Shown here: positions 33,039 to 41,162 of the stretch, piece by piece
How the letters are laid out: the number at the start of each line of letters is the position of its first letter
Position numbering within the stretch: the first letter of the stretch is position 1
Origin: Lacicoccus halitifaciens
GTDB lineage: Bacteria > Bacillota > Bacilli > Staphylococcales > Salinicoccaceae
Direction: 5' to 3'
Assembly: GCF_040544485.1 (NCBI RefSeq)
Contig: NZ_JBDZDV010000005.1
Location: 62,001-126,000 of the forward strand
Length of the DNA: 64,000 bases
Made by a program: the position numbers and the translations under genes
The notes under the pieces: generated by a model
The model's database searches: none
What the model was told of the DNA's origin: nothing
Seen by the model: only the letters and a program-made list of their open reading frames with translations

Positions 33039-33803
33039 TTACATTGAAGTGTAGCCGCCGTCCACGTTCAGCACGGTGCCCGTGACATATGAGGAGTGGT
33101 CGGATGCGAGCCAAAGGTTAGCTTCTGCGACTTCGTCCGCTTCCGCAAAACGCCCGAGCATGCTCAGCTGTTTTGCATACTCGTCCGGGTCGAAACCGAA
33201 CTGGTCGAGCGCACCGCGGAGCATCGGCGTATCGATGGCACCTGGCGCCACACTGTTGATGCGGATGCCTTTAGGTGAGTAATCCATCGCCGCCTGCTTG
33301 GTCAGGCCGATGACACCGTGCTTCGCCGCCACATACGCCGGGTTCGTCGGCTGCGGGCGGATGCCGCTCACGGATGAAGTGTTGATGATGGAACCTTGAG
33401 TGCCGCCCTGTTCCATCTGTTTCAATTCATATTTCAGGCAGAGCGCGACACCGTTCAAGTCGACCGACATCAGTTTCTCATAATAATCGAAGTCCATGTC
33501 CGCAATCGGTTTGTCGTCCGGCGTGATCGCTGCGTTGTTGACGGCGACATCGAGCTTGCCGAACGCCTCCACCGTCTTCTGGACCATCTGCTTTACGGAC
33601 TCTTCATTGGAAACATCGACTTTGACGAAAATCGCCTCGCCGCCGTCTGATTTGATCTCCTCTACGACTTTGTTGCCTTCCTCTTCATTCATGTCTGCAA
33701 CGACCACTTTCGCTCCGGCTTTACCGAACTTCAAAGCCGTCGCTTTCCCCATGCCCATCGCAGCTCCTGTAATGATTGCTGATTTGTTTTCCAGAGAAAT
33801 CAT
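33039..33803 (-). CDS. classical short-chain dehydrogenase/reductase
   Basis: 254 residues. Cofactor motif TGAAMGMG (residues 12-19), VADM with Asp after beta-2 suggesting NAD(H), NNAA (about 89-92), catalytic Ser in NTSSVSG, and YVAAK (Tyr/Lys) around 156-160. A typical SDR of the glucose 1-dehydrogenase/3-oxoacyl reductase type; substrate not readable. Upstream lies an extended -10 promoter (TGTTATAAT near 33837). GGAGG precedes the ATG. Monocistronic. Confidence 0.9.
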   Translation of the reverse strand: MISLENKSAIITGAAMGMGKATALKFGKAGAKVVVADMNEEEGNKVVEEIKSDGGEAIFVKVDVSNEESVKQMVQKTVEAFGKLDVAVNNAAITPDDKPIADMDFDYYEKLMSVDLNGVALCLKYELKQMEQGGTQGSIINTSSVSGIRPQPTNPAYVAAKHGVIGLTKQAAMDYSPKGIRINSVAPGAIDTPMLRGALDQFGFDPDEYAKQLSMLGRFAEADEVAEANLWLASDHSSYVTGTVLNVDGGYTSM

Positions 33804-33911
33804 TGAAACGCCTCCTGAATTAAAGTTTGTTTACACCTTAATTATAACATTTTCACCCTTGAAATCCGGCGCAGGCGCTTCCCGGAAGTTACAAATTTGT
33901 GAATTTAATCA

Positions 33912-34328
33912 CTATTCTATTATTACATCTTTTCCTTCAGCTTTCAGTTTGGCCAGGCTTTCAAGCATACGGTTGATTTCTTTTTCTGAATGCCTTTCCC
34001 AGGCGCCGAGTTCAGCCGTAATCTTGAGCGGCTCGAGGGAGCGGTAGGACCGTGTTGGATTCCCGGGGAAGCGTTTATCCGTAAGGTTTGGATCATCCTC
34101 GTACTCGCCTGTCGGTTCCACCACATATATCCTCTCCCTTCCATCCCCACCGGCAAGTTCTGCACCCCATTTTGCGGCATCCAGTGTCGCGGTAAAGTAG
34201 ATGTGCTTCAGTGGCTGATTTTTGTAATTCGACCGGAATTCCGGCTCGAGTAAATCCCCGACCCCGAGTGCTGCTTTCGTCCCGTGGAAGAACGGCCCAG
34301 GGTCCAAATTTTTATTTTCATCCTTCAT
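33912..34328 (-). CDS. arr: rifampin ADP-ribosyltransferase (Arr)
   Basis: 138 residues, the usual Arr length. FFHGTKAALGVGDLL (about 13-27) and HIYFTATLDAAKWGAELA (about 41-58) are the NAD-binding signatures of Arr, and TRSYRSLEPLKI matches the C-terminal part. Arr ADP-ribosylates rifamycins and inactivates them. Start at 34328 with GGGAGTGA upstream; the open frame extends upstream into a terminator without a start site. It sits just behind the ABC-F antibiotic-resistance gene but after that gene's terminator. Confidence 0.88.
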   Translation of the reverse strand: MKDENKNLDPGPFFHGTKAALGVGDLLEPEFRSNYKNQPLKHIYFTATLDAAKWGAELAGGDGRERIYVVEPTGEYEDDPNLTDKRFPGNPTRSYRSLEPLKITAELGAWERHSEKEINRMLESLAKLKAEGKDVIIE

Positions 34329-34367
34329 ATAATCACTCCCGATCGTTTCGCTTTTATAAATTTCGGA

Positions 34368-34400
34368 TAAAAAAACCCATTCCAGTCTCCGGAATGGGTC
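34368..34400 (-). terminator. terminator of the ABC-F gene
   Basis: Stem ACCCATTCC / GGAATGGGT with a 7-nt loop, followed on the minus strand by TTTTTTT. Confidence 0.85.
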
Positions 34401-34432
34401 ATGTTTTGGGGTCGTCACTATGAGTAAGTGTA

Positions 34433-35884
34433 TTATAACACACTCACAAGCTTATGGTCTTCAATTTTATATATATGGTCTGCCACCCGCTCTATGAAAT
34501 ACTTGTCATGCGAAGTGACGATGACGGTGCCTTTATATGCATCAATGAACTTCTCGAGTGCTTCAATCGTATCGAGGTCGATGAAGTTCGTCGGTTCGTC
34601 GAGTATAAGGACGTTCGAGGGCCTCACGAACATCAGGGCAAGAGACACCCGCGTCGCTTCGCCGCCGCTCAAATCATGGAGCGGCTTTGTCACTTCATCC
34701 TGGCTGAACCCGAGGTTCTGGAGCATGCTTCTCACGACCGGTTCGCTGAAGTCGGTCTGCTTCATCAGATGCCGGATGACCGGTTCATCCGTGAACAGCT
34801 TGTAATCCATCTGCCTGTAGGTCTCGATCCTCACCTTCGGGGAAATATCGAGCCCTTCGCTGCGGTTCATGATCTCCTCTAGGAGGCTCGACTTCCCGGC
34901 CCCGTTCCTGCCGGTGATCGCGATGACCTTCCCCAGAGGGAACTGGAAATTCACCCGGTCGAGGAGCATCCTGCCACCGCGCACGACGGTGAGGTCCTGT
35001 GCCATGATTGGAAATTTATTATGGATCTCAAGTGACTCAGGCATCGGGAATTTCAAATGGGTCTCTGCCCGCGGAGGCGCCGCTTCCTCCAGCTGGCCGA
35101 GCCTCGATTCGATGGATTTTGCCGCTTTGAAGGCCTGCTTCTGCACCGTATCCTTCTGTTTGCTTGAACTCAGACGGTCCGGTTTGATGTCCTGCTTATT
35201 CTTCTTAACCGCCTTCATCTTCTCCGCTTTCTCGATCTGCTTCTGCACGGCGTTTTCCAGCCGCTTCTTTTCACTGATGAAATTGTCATATTCACGTTCC
35301 CGGGCGAGCCTTTCCTGTTCTTTTTGGGCTTCGTAATCATCATAATTGCCCGTGTATTCCCTGACTGTGCCGTCTGAGACTTCCCATATCGTTTCTGCAA
35401 GGCTGTTGATGAAATGACGGTCATGGCTTACGAATATCAATGTGCCGTAATAATACTCGAGTTCATCGATCAAAAGTGAGACGCCCGCCTCATCCAGATG
35501 TGTCGTCGGTTCATCCAGCAGCAGCCCCGGTCTGTACCCCGATAAAATATGCGCGAGGCGCAGCTTCGTCGCTTCACCGCCGCTCAAACCCTCATTATCC
35601 GGCACATCCAGCCGGCTGAGCAGTTCGAAATCGAACCCTTCATCCACTCCGCCGGCTTCCCCGATCTGCGCGAAATAATTGAACTCTGCTGCGGTTTCCA
35701 CTTCACCCGTGTAACCTTCAAACTCGCCTGCAATCATCTTCAGGAGCGTCGACTTGCCCGATCCGTTTGCGCCGATGATGGCGATGCGCTCATTCATATA
35801 TGCCGACAGCGTTTCTATCTTCAATGATTCCTTCGTGCCGAAATTGACTTCGACCTCTTTTAGTTCTACTGTTTTTTCATCCAT
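34433..35884 (-). CDS. ABC-F ribosomal protection protein (Msr/Vga/Lsa-like)
   Basis: 483 residues, near the Msr(A) length. Two ABC cassettes without membrane segments: Walker A GANGSGKST (about 35-43) and GRNGAGKSS (about 311-319), two LSGGE signatures, and Walker B LLLDEPTTHLD and LILDEPTNFID. Between them is a charged helical linker with DRLSSSKQKDTVQKQA that reaches the ribosomal tRNA/peptidyl-transferase site in resistance ABC-Fs. Likely protects ribosomes from macrolides, lincosamides, streptogramins A or pleuromutilins; the class cannot be fixed by eye. Regulation by an upstream leader peptide and attenuator strongly supports a resistance role. Start at 35884 with AAGGGAG upstream. Confidence 0.86.
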   Translation of the reverse strand: MDEKTVELKEVEVNFGTKESLKIETLSAYMNERIAIIGANGSGKSTLLKMIAGEFEGYTGEVETAAEFNYFAQIGEAGGVDEGFDFELLSRLDVPDNEGLSGGEATKLRLAHILSGYRPGLLLDEPTTHLDEAGVSLLIDELEYYYGTLIFVSHDRHFINSLAETIWEVSDGTVREYTGNYDDYEAQKEQERLAREREYDNFISEKKRLENAVQKQIEKAEKMKAVKKNKQDIKPDRLSSSKQKDTVQKQAFKAAKSIESRLGQLEEAAPPRAETHLKFPMPESLEIHNKFPIMAQDLTVVRGGRMLLDRVNFQFPLGKVIAITGRNGAGKSSLLEEIMNRSEGLDISPKVRIETYRQMDYKLFTDEPVIRHLMKQTDFSEPVVRSMLQNLGFSQDEVTKPLHDLSGGEATRVSLALMFVRPSNVLILDEPTNFIDLDTIEALEKFIDAYKGTVIVTSHDKYFIERVADHIYKIEDHKLVSVL

Positions 35885-35930
35885 TATAATTTGCACTCCC
35901 TTAGAGCCTGCAAACTATATTTTTGGACAC

Positions 35931-35958
35931 AAAAAAAGAGACGGCCTTCTGCCATCTC
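35931..35958 (-). terminator. attenuator terminator upstream of the ABC-F gene
   Basis: Minus strand stem GAGATGGC / GCCGTCTC (one G-U pair) with a 5-nt loop followed by TTTTTTT, located in the 5' leader about 50 nt before the ABC-F start codon and after the leader peptide. It would stop transcription early unless antitermination occurs. Confidence 0.75.
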
Positions 35959-36020
35959 CCATGTCGTTTCATCTGTCCTGAAAATGGACACACTGATCCC
36001 GTGGAATATAGTCAGCAAGA

Positions 36021-36058
36021 CTTTTTTGAATTTTATTCGGTTGGTTTATTCAAAAAAG
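36021..36058 (-). promoter_or_regulatory. leader stem overlapping the leader peptide
   Basis: CTTTTTTGAAT (36021-36031) and ATTCAAAAAAG (36048-36058) are a perfect 11-bp inverted repeat. One arm lies within the leader peptide codons and the other just after its stop, so a stalled ribosome would disrupt the stem and could change downstream folding. Confidence 0.6.
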
Positions 36059-36083
36059 CCTGCCAAATCCTTGGGATACCCAT
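36033..36083 (-). CDS. leader peptide of the ABC-F gene
   Basis: 16 codons, MGIPRIWQAFLNKPTE, preceded by GAGGAGG at a spacing of 8 nt, the best ribosome binding site in this region. It precedes an intrinsic terminator and then the ABC-F gene, the standard layout for ribosome-mediated attenuation of ABC-F resistance genes (for example vmlR and vga/msr leaders). Drug-stalled ribosomes on the leader would favour the antiterminated form. Too short for ORF finders. Confidence 0.65.
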   Translation of the reverse strand: MGIPRIWQAFLNKPTE

Positions 36084-36138
36084 CTTCAGAACCTCCTCGC
36101 ATATATTTGAAGTCATTTTAACATAAATTACCGGAATA

Positions 36139-36167
36139 AAAAAGACACCTCTGACCGAGATGTCTGT
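36139..36167 (-). terminator. terminator of the symporter-amidohydrolase operon
   Basis: Minus strand stem GACATCTC / GAGGTGTC with a 5-nt loop followed by TTTTTTATT. The ABC-F leader transcript starts shortly after, with a possible -10 TAAAAT at 36115-36120. Confidence 0.8.
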
Positions 36168-36197
36168 ATATCTTCAATACCCCTTATTTCTCCCTAA

Positions 36198-37808
36198 TCA
36201 TCTGACGGAGGCGTGCTCCGCCTTGTAGATGGTCTCCCCTTCTTTGATCGTCTCGAGTACTTTGATGTCTTTTATCTCTTCTTTCGGGACTTTCAAAGGA
36301 TTGGCATCGAGCACCACCAGATCGGCAAGCTTCCCCTCTTTGATGCTGCCTTTCCGGTCCTCCTCGAAGTAGGCGTATGCCGCATTGATCGTCACCGCCT
36401 GCAGCGCCTCGTAAACGGAGACCCGCTGCTCCGGCCCGATTGATGCACCGTTCCGTGTGATGCGGTTGACCGCGCACCATATCGTGTGCAGCATGTCGGG
36501 GTCGACGATCGGCGAATCCTGATGAAAGTTCACCGCGAGCCCCCGGTCGAAGGCGGATCTCGCGGGGCTCACCCGGCTGCCGCGCTTTTCCCCGAAGTTT
36601 TTAAGATGCACATCACCCCAGTAATAAGTGTGCGAGACGAAGATGGAAGGGATCATTGCGAGTTCCGCCATCTGGTCGAGCTGATCGTCCCGGGCGGTCT
36701 GGCAGTGGATCATCACCGGCCTGAGAGCATTTTTATTTGGATCGTCAGATGCTTCCAGGGCCGCACCGTAACTTTTGAGAAGTTGGTCGCTCGCCGCATC
36801 ACCGTTGCAGTGGGTGAGTAACTGCACACCCGCACGGATCGCCGTTTCCGCGTATTTCTTCACTTCGTCATCATGATAGATGGGATAGCCCTTGTAATCC
36901 CCTTCACCTTCATAAGGCTCGGTCATCCAGGCCGTCTTGCCCTGCGGTGAACCGTCGAGGAACATCTTATAACCGCCGATCTTCACACGGTTATGGTACT
37001 TCCCGACCATCTCCCGGTTCGCTTCCAGGTCTTCCGGATTTTCCGCCACCAGCGGATACATCACAACATCCACCTTGAATTTATTGGAGTACGACTTGAA
37101 AAGATCGATGGTCTCAGTCGATGTCGCCCCGTCCTGCACCGTGGTGATGCCGTTTTTGATATAGGCGGCCTCACCGATGGCAAGCACCTCCTCAGGATCC
37201 CCGCCGGTGCCGCTGAACACTTTGCGCCTCAGGCTCATAAAAGGCGTCTCCTCCAGGTAACCGTTCGGCTCCCTCGTGCCTTCGATACGGCCAATCAGGC
37301 CGCCTTCCGTATCCGGCGTATCTTCATCAATCCCGGCCATCTCGAGCGTATAATCATTCACGGCACCCATATGGCCTGAAGCATGTGTGATCATGATGGG
37401 GTGCTCCGTCGACACCGCGTTCAGCACGTCTTTTGTCGGATGTGCCTGTTCGTCCATGAAATTCGGGTCATAGCCGAAGCCGACCACCTTCTCACCCTTC
37501 CCTATATCATTGTCCTTGATGTAGGCGGTCAGAGTGTCCTGGATGTCCGTGAAGTTCCGGCACCCCTTAAGATCGGCAAGCAGTGACGTCGGTCCCATCA
37601 TCGCAAGGTGGCTGTGCGGATCGATGAAGGCAGGCAATAAAGTCCGGCCTCCGAGATCGACCTTTTCAACTGCAGGATCATTGAGGTACTCATCCATCCC
37701 GTCTTCCACTACACTCCGGATCAGACCGTCCTCGATCAGCACCGCTTCTGCAGTTTCCGTTTCACCTTCCATCGTGATGATGTCTCCGTTGTAAAATAAT
37801 TTTTTCAT
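36198..37808 (-). CDS. amidohydrolase family protein (YtcJ-like)
   Basis: 536 residues, amidohydrolase_3 type TIM barrel hydrolase. Metal-binding DPHSHL (about 63-68), GGYKMFLDGSPQG with the Lys region, LTHCNGDAA and MIHCQ His ligands, and FHQDSP with the catalytic Asp. YtcJ-like enzymes hydrolyse cyclic or acyl amides, and the exact substrate is unknown. The gene begins 18 nt after the GltS-like symporter gene, so the imported compound is probably its substrate or is made from it (for example an N-acyl amino acid). AAGGGGAG precedes the ATG. Confidence 0.85.
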   Translation of the reverse strand: MKKLFYNGDIITMEGETETAEAVLIEDGLIRSVVEDGMDEYLNDPAVEKVDLGGRTLLPAFIDPHSHLAMMGPTSLLADLKGCRNFTDIQDTLTAYIKDNDIGKGEKVVGFGYDPNFMDEQAHPTKDVLNAVSTEHPIMITHASGHMGAVNDYTLEMAGIDEDTPDTEGGLIGRIEGTREPNGYLEETPFMSLRRKVFSGTGGDPEEVLAIGEAAYIKNGITTVQDGATSTETIDLFKSYSNKFKVDVVMYPLVAENPEDLEANREMVGKYHNRVKIGGYKMFLDGSPQGKTAWMTEPYEGEGDYKGYPIYHDDEVKKYAETAIRAGVQLLTHCNGDAASDQLLKSYGAALEASDDPNKNALRPVMIHCQTARDDQLDQMAELAMIPSIFVSHTYYWGDVHLKNFGEKRGSRVSPARSAFDRGLAVNFHQDSPIVDPDMLHTIWCAVNRITRNGASIGPEQRVSVYEALQAVTINAAYAYFEEDRKGSIKEGKLADLVVLDANPLKVPKEEIKDIKVLETIKEGETIYKAEHASVR

Positions 37809-37826
37809 GATCAGACACTCCCCTTA

Positions 37827-39230
37827 CTATTTTGAAGGGACACTTTCCAAGTCCCCGACGTGCGCTGTGCTCTCTTCTTTCAAATCGTACGTCTTCGGTC
37901 CCCACACTTTGAATACCCTCATGACAATCAGATAGGCCGGTATCGGTGCCAGAAGCAGCAGCAGCCCGAGCGGCATCGATAAGACGCCTGAAGCGATCAG
38001 CATGATGGTTGCGAAAGTGACGTTTGAAATCATCATCGGTATGTTCATCAGTCCGAGCTCCACCGAAGTGGACGTCCTGAGTGACGGATCGACGATGCGC
38101 ACAAGTGCGATGCCGCTCGGCACCGTCCCGGTCGAAGTGCCGTAAATCCCGATGGTTCGCTCATAATCATTCTTGCCGCCGTATCGCTGGCCAAAGTACA
38201 GGCAGATTGCCAGGCTGATCAGCGTGACGATGACCGAAATGATGAGTATCGGCACAATCCAGTTGCCGATGACGCTGAATGTCACACTCATGAATGAGGC
38301 GACGATCAGATAGTCCGTCGACCAGCCCGTGATTTTCGACTGGAATTTATTATCGAGGAAATGTTCAATGCTGAGTTTCCGCATCACATATTTCACAAGA
38401 TAACCGGCGATCATACCGTAGATGAACAGCATCCCGCTGATCGTCGGGCCGATGCCCGGAATCATTGATGCGAGTTCCGCCAGCCCGATCGCAAGCAGGA
38501 AACAGATGCCGATGATGGCGAAATGGAAACTCATCGTATCGATGTTGCCGCTGTACATCGTTTCGTCCCCAAGGGATTCACGTTCTTCATCTTTATTATA
38601 ATAACCGCGCTCAACCGGCTTCTCTATTTTCCTTGAAGCCATGCTTTTGGCAAGGCCCCTCTTGATCCCGTACCTTGCGAGCGGCACACCGATGAGGAAG
38701 CAGAGCACGAAGCCCAGGGCCGCGAATGTCACACCGACGGTCGCCGCGTCCATGATACCGTATTCGTTTTCCATAATGGCACCGTATGTCGCCGCCTGGC
38801 CCGGACCCTGCGTGAATGCGAACGGTATAAGCAGCCCGTACACGGCATCCATCCCGAAGATGCCGCCGATTGCGAGCAGTATCACCACTGCGACGAACGG
38901 TGTCAGGGCATAGAGTATATTCCACGTGAAGCCCATACCAAGTGAACCTTTTGCGACGTCCCGGCCGCTTGATGCCGTGGATTTGGACTTCGGATTGCTC
39001 GTCAGCCCGATCGAGATGAATGTCACCGTAAAGAGCAATGTCACAATTTGAATATACATCCCTGCATCCACTGCAGTGACCATCCCGCTGTTCATGACGA
39101 AAAATCCGATGATGCCGGCGATGACGCTGGTCGGCACAAGCATGCGCCGGATGAAGCCGACTTTCGAACGTATGATGAGCCCGACGGCGAGCATGACGCT
39201 CGCGAGCCCAAATGCGATCATGAATGTCAT
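37827..39230 (-). CDS. sodium/glutamate symporter-like transporter (GltS/ESS family)
   Basis: 467 residues with about 12 hydrophobic segments in two inverted halves. FAFTQGPGQAATYG (about 137-150) and the pseudo-symmetric IGIYGTSTGTVPSGIAL (about 362-378) are the re-entrant substrate loops of GltS carriers. It probably imports glutamate or an N-substituted relative with Na+. In an operon with the amidohydrolase; the GntR gene follows upstream, and a dyad operator lies 100 bp before the start. GGAGGG precedes the ATG. Confidence 0.8.
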   Translation of the reverse strand: MTFMIAFGLASVMLAVGLIIRSKVGFIRRMLVPTSVIAGIIGFFVMNSGMVTAVDAGMYIQIVTLLFTVTFISIGLTSNPKSKSTASSGRDVAKGSLGMGFTWNILYALTPFVAVVILLAIGGIFGMDAVYGLLIPFAFTQGPGQAATYGAIMENEYGIMDAATVGVTFAALGFVLCFLIGVPLARYGIKRGLAKSMASRKIEKPVERGYYNKDEERESLGDETMYSGNIDTMSFHFAIIGICFLLAIGLAELASMIPGIGPTISGMLFIYGMIAGYLVKYVMRKLSIEHFLDNKFQSKITGWSTDYLIVASFMSVTFSVIGNWIVPILIISVIVTLISLAICLYFGQRYGGKNDYERTIGIYGTSTGTVPSGIALVRIVDPSLRTSTSVELGLMNIPMMISNVTFATIMLIASGVLSMPLGLLLLLAPIPAYLIVMRVFKVWGPKTYDLKEESTAHVGDLESVPSK

Positions 39231-39329
39231 AAAATGATTCCCTCCAATGGACTTTTGAGTATTTTAAATTCTCAGTCATCTTTTAATTACATTGTCCATA
39301 TTAATGAAGGATGCATATAAATGGCAATA

Positions 39330-39349
39330 TGGTCAGGACGTCCGTACCA
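39330..39349. promoter_or_regulatory. operator-like dyad, probable GntR/UTRA site
   Basis: TGGTCAGGACGTCCGTACCA pairs at 16 of 20 positions (TGGT..GGAC/GTCC..ACCA). It lies between the GntR gene terminator and the symporter start, where the adjacent regulator would act. Confidence 0.5.
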
Positions 39350-39355
39350 GTTGGA

Positions 39356-39386
39356 ATAAAAACACCGCCGTCGGGATTGACGGCGG
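39356..39386 (-). terminator. terminator of the gntR-type gene
   Basis: Stem CCGCCGTC / GACGGCGG followed on the minus strand by TGTTTTTATT. Confidence 0.85.
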
Positions 39387-39393
39387 CATCCAT

Positions 39394-40113
39394 TCATTTC
39401 TTCCTGGAGAGCTTGATGTTGAAGGCGTACATGTCCGCCCTGTAGGCGGCGCGTTCGTATTCGATGAAGTCGCCGTTGTGGTCGACGAGCCTCCTCTCCG
39501 CGATGAGCATGCTTGTGTCCGGGGCCACTTTCAACAGGTTGGCATCCCCTTTTTTGACCTTCTCCGATTTGATGGTCTGCTCCGCTTCAATCGACATGAT
39601 ACCGAGCTCCTGTTCGAGCAGGTCATACAGCGTCACTTTATTCAAATCATGCTGTTTGATCTTTTCACCGAGCGCCACAGGATAATAGTTGTTTTCGACA
39701 CCAATCGGGATGCTGTCGGCATAGCGCACACGTTTGATATGGACCGCTTCATTCAAACCGGTGATTTTCTGAAGATATACCGGCAGGACAATCGTGCGCA
39801 CCTTAATCAGTTTCGCACCCGGATTCATGCCCATATTCTCGATCGTCTCGGTCGTGCTGCTCAAATTTCCGAGCCAGTCGTTGATCGGCCGTACCGCAAC
39901 GAACGTCCCCTTCCCGGGCTTCTTCACGAGTGTCCCTTCACGCACAAGCGCATCAATCGCCTGCCGCACTGTGCTCCGGCTGATATAATATTCATCCATG
40001 AACTCGCGCTCACTCGGCACTTTGCCCGTGTAAGTCCCGTCCATGACCTTCTCCTCGATCTTCTCCTTCAATTGTATGTAAAGCGGTATGGAATTTGTAT
40101 AATCCAACGGCAT
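39394..40113 (-). CDS. GntR family transcriptional regulator (HutC/UTRA type)
   Basis: 239 residues. N-terminal winged HTH (about 8-75) with YIQLKEKIEEKVMDG, VPSEREFMDEYYISRSTVRQAIDAL and the wing KKPGKGTFV; C-terminal UTRA ligand domain (about 90-235). Probably senses a metabolite linked to the neighbouring symporter-amidohydrolase operon, whose promoter region carries a dyad. Start at 40113 with GGGTGAT 5-6 nt upstream; the frame extends to 40167 without a site. Confidence 0.88.
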   Translation of the reverse strand: MPLDYTNSIPLYIQLKEKIEEKVMDGTYTGKVPSEREFMDEYYISRSTVRQAIDALVREGTLVKKPGKGTFVAVRPINDWLGNLSSTTETIENMGMNPGAKLIKVRTIVLPVYLQKITGLNEAVHIKRVRYADSIPIGVENNYYPVALGEKIKQHDLNKVTLYDLLEQELGIMSIEAEQTIKSEKVKKGDANLLKVAPDTSMLIAERRLVDHNGDFIEYERAAYRADMYAFNIKLSRKK

Positions 40114-40210
40114 AACAATCACCCGGTCCTGAAATTTAATATCAATTTTATTATCATAGTTTACCATAGAAAGGAGATTTTAATGGGCTTGAGGGTATAA
40201 GACTGGTACA

Positions 40211-40296
40211 TAAAAATACCCCATCCTACTACCATAGAATGGGGGTTTGGTGACTCATGCTCATAACATTGTTTGATAATTGTATTATACCACTTT
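40211..40296 (-). ncRNA. small RNA-like repeated element, copy A
   Basis: Minus strand: extended -10 TGGTATAAT (TATAAT at 40284-40289) and then a transcript of about 66 nt ending in a hairpin CCCCATTCTA / TAGGATGGGG plus ATTTTTA. Promoter spacing, the ATCAA and CATGA..CACCAA blocks and the hairpin are shared with copies at 45176 and 50431. No ORF with a ribosome binding site is seen in it. Confidence 0.5.
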
Positions 40297-40389
40297 TTAG
40301 AGAAAATAAACCACTGCGTCTCACTGATTTGTAATATGTGTAAATATGCGTTATCATGAAACCAATGCATCACACAACCGAATAGAAAG

Positions 40390-40486
40390 ACCACTGGAAG
40401 TGCCTTTTAGAAAAGGCTGAGATCGAAGTAGCGACTTCGGGATTCCGGAACCTGATCCAGATCATGCTGGCGTAGGAAAGTGGCGT
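40390..40486 (+). promoter_or_regulatory. TPP riboswitch
   Basis: The conserved thi-box core is present: AAAGGCTGAGA near 40424 and AACCTGATCCAGATCATGC followed by TGGCGTAGGAAAGTGG (40450-40485). It precedes the thiamine operon and a terminator, so thiamine pyrophosphate binding should switch transcription off. Confidence 0.95.
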
Positions 40487-40520
40487 AACGATAACGAATC
40501 GAAGTATATGAATATATATT

Positions 40521-40557
40521 GCGCTGTTTTCCTTATAGGGAAACGGCGCATTTTTTT
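40521..40557 (+). terminator. riboswitch-controlled terminator
   Basis: Stem GCGCTGTTTTCC / GGGAAACGGCGC with a 5-nt loop followed by ATTTTTTT, between the TPP aptamer and tenI. Confidence 0.85.
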
Positions 40558-40571
40558 ATGGAGGTGGATCA

Positions 40572-41162
40572 ATGTTCATCGTAATCACACCATACAGGAC
40601 ACCCGACCCAGGAGATATCCGTCATTTTACAGCCGTCTCGCCCTTCATTGATCATCTGATGATCCGGACGCCCATGCCGCAACGGGAGACTGCTGATTTT
40701 TTAACATCACTGCTCGAGGCCGGCTTCCCGAAGAATAAACTTCTCATCCACAGTGACATGGCACTGCTAGAGCGCTTTGACTTGAACGGTATTCATTTCA
40801 GGGAGAATGATGCAGATGCCTTCAGATATAAACAAAAGCATCCTGAAATCACCGTCAGCATGTCCACGCACTCCGCCCGGACGGTTGAAGCGGCGGAGGT
40901 AAACGGCCTTGACTTTGTCCTCTTCGGCCATATATTTGAAACCGCTTCAAAACCAGCCCGCCCGCCCCGCACGGAGCGGGAGATCAACCAGGCGCTGTCA
41001 TCTGATATCCCGGTGATCGCACTCGGCGGCATCAATGAGCGGACGATCCATCAGCTGCCGGGGGGATTTGACGGCATCGCCGCGATTTCATATTTCATGG
41101 ATGCAGCACCTTCCGAAATAAAAGCACTCAGAAAGGGATGGGAATTATCAAATTTGATGTAG
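40572..41162 (+). CDS. tenI: thiazole tautomerase TenI (thiamine phosphate synthase-like)
   Basis: 196 residues, ThiE/TenI TIM barrel. ISMSTHSARTVEAAE-like block (here VSMSTHSARTVEAAE), FGHIFETASKP and VIALGGINERTI match TenI of Bacillus, which aromatises the thiazole product rather than coupling it as ThiE does. First gene of the thi operon, 11 nt after the riboswitch terminator, with GGAGGTG upstream. Overlaps thiO by 25 nt. Confidence 0.85.
   Translation: MFIVITPYRTPDPGDIRHFTAVSPFIDHLMIRTPMPQRETADFLTSLLEAGFPKNKLLIHSDMALLERFDLNGIHFRENDADAFRYKQKHPEITVSMSTHSARTVEAAEVNGLDFVLFGHIFETASKPARPPRTEREINQALSSDIPVIALGGINERTIHQLPGGFDGIAAISYFMDAAPSEIKALRKGWELSNLM

Noticed and set aside
39292..40200. Plus-strand ORF of 302 codons over the GntR gene
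   Set aside because: Antisense to a clear GntR/UTRA regulator; the AAAGGAG followed by ATG at 40182 gives only MGLRV before a stop, so no real gene is supported.
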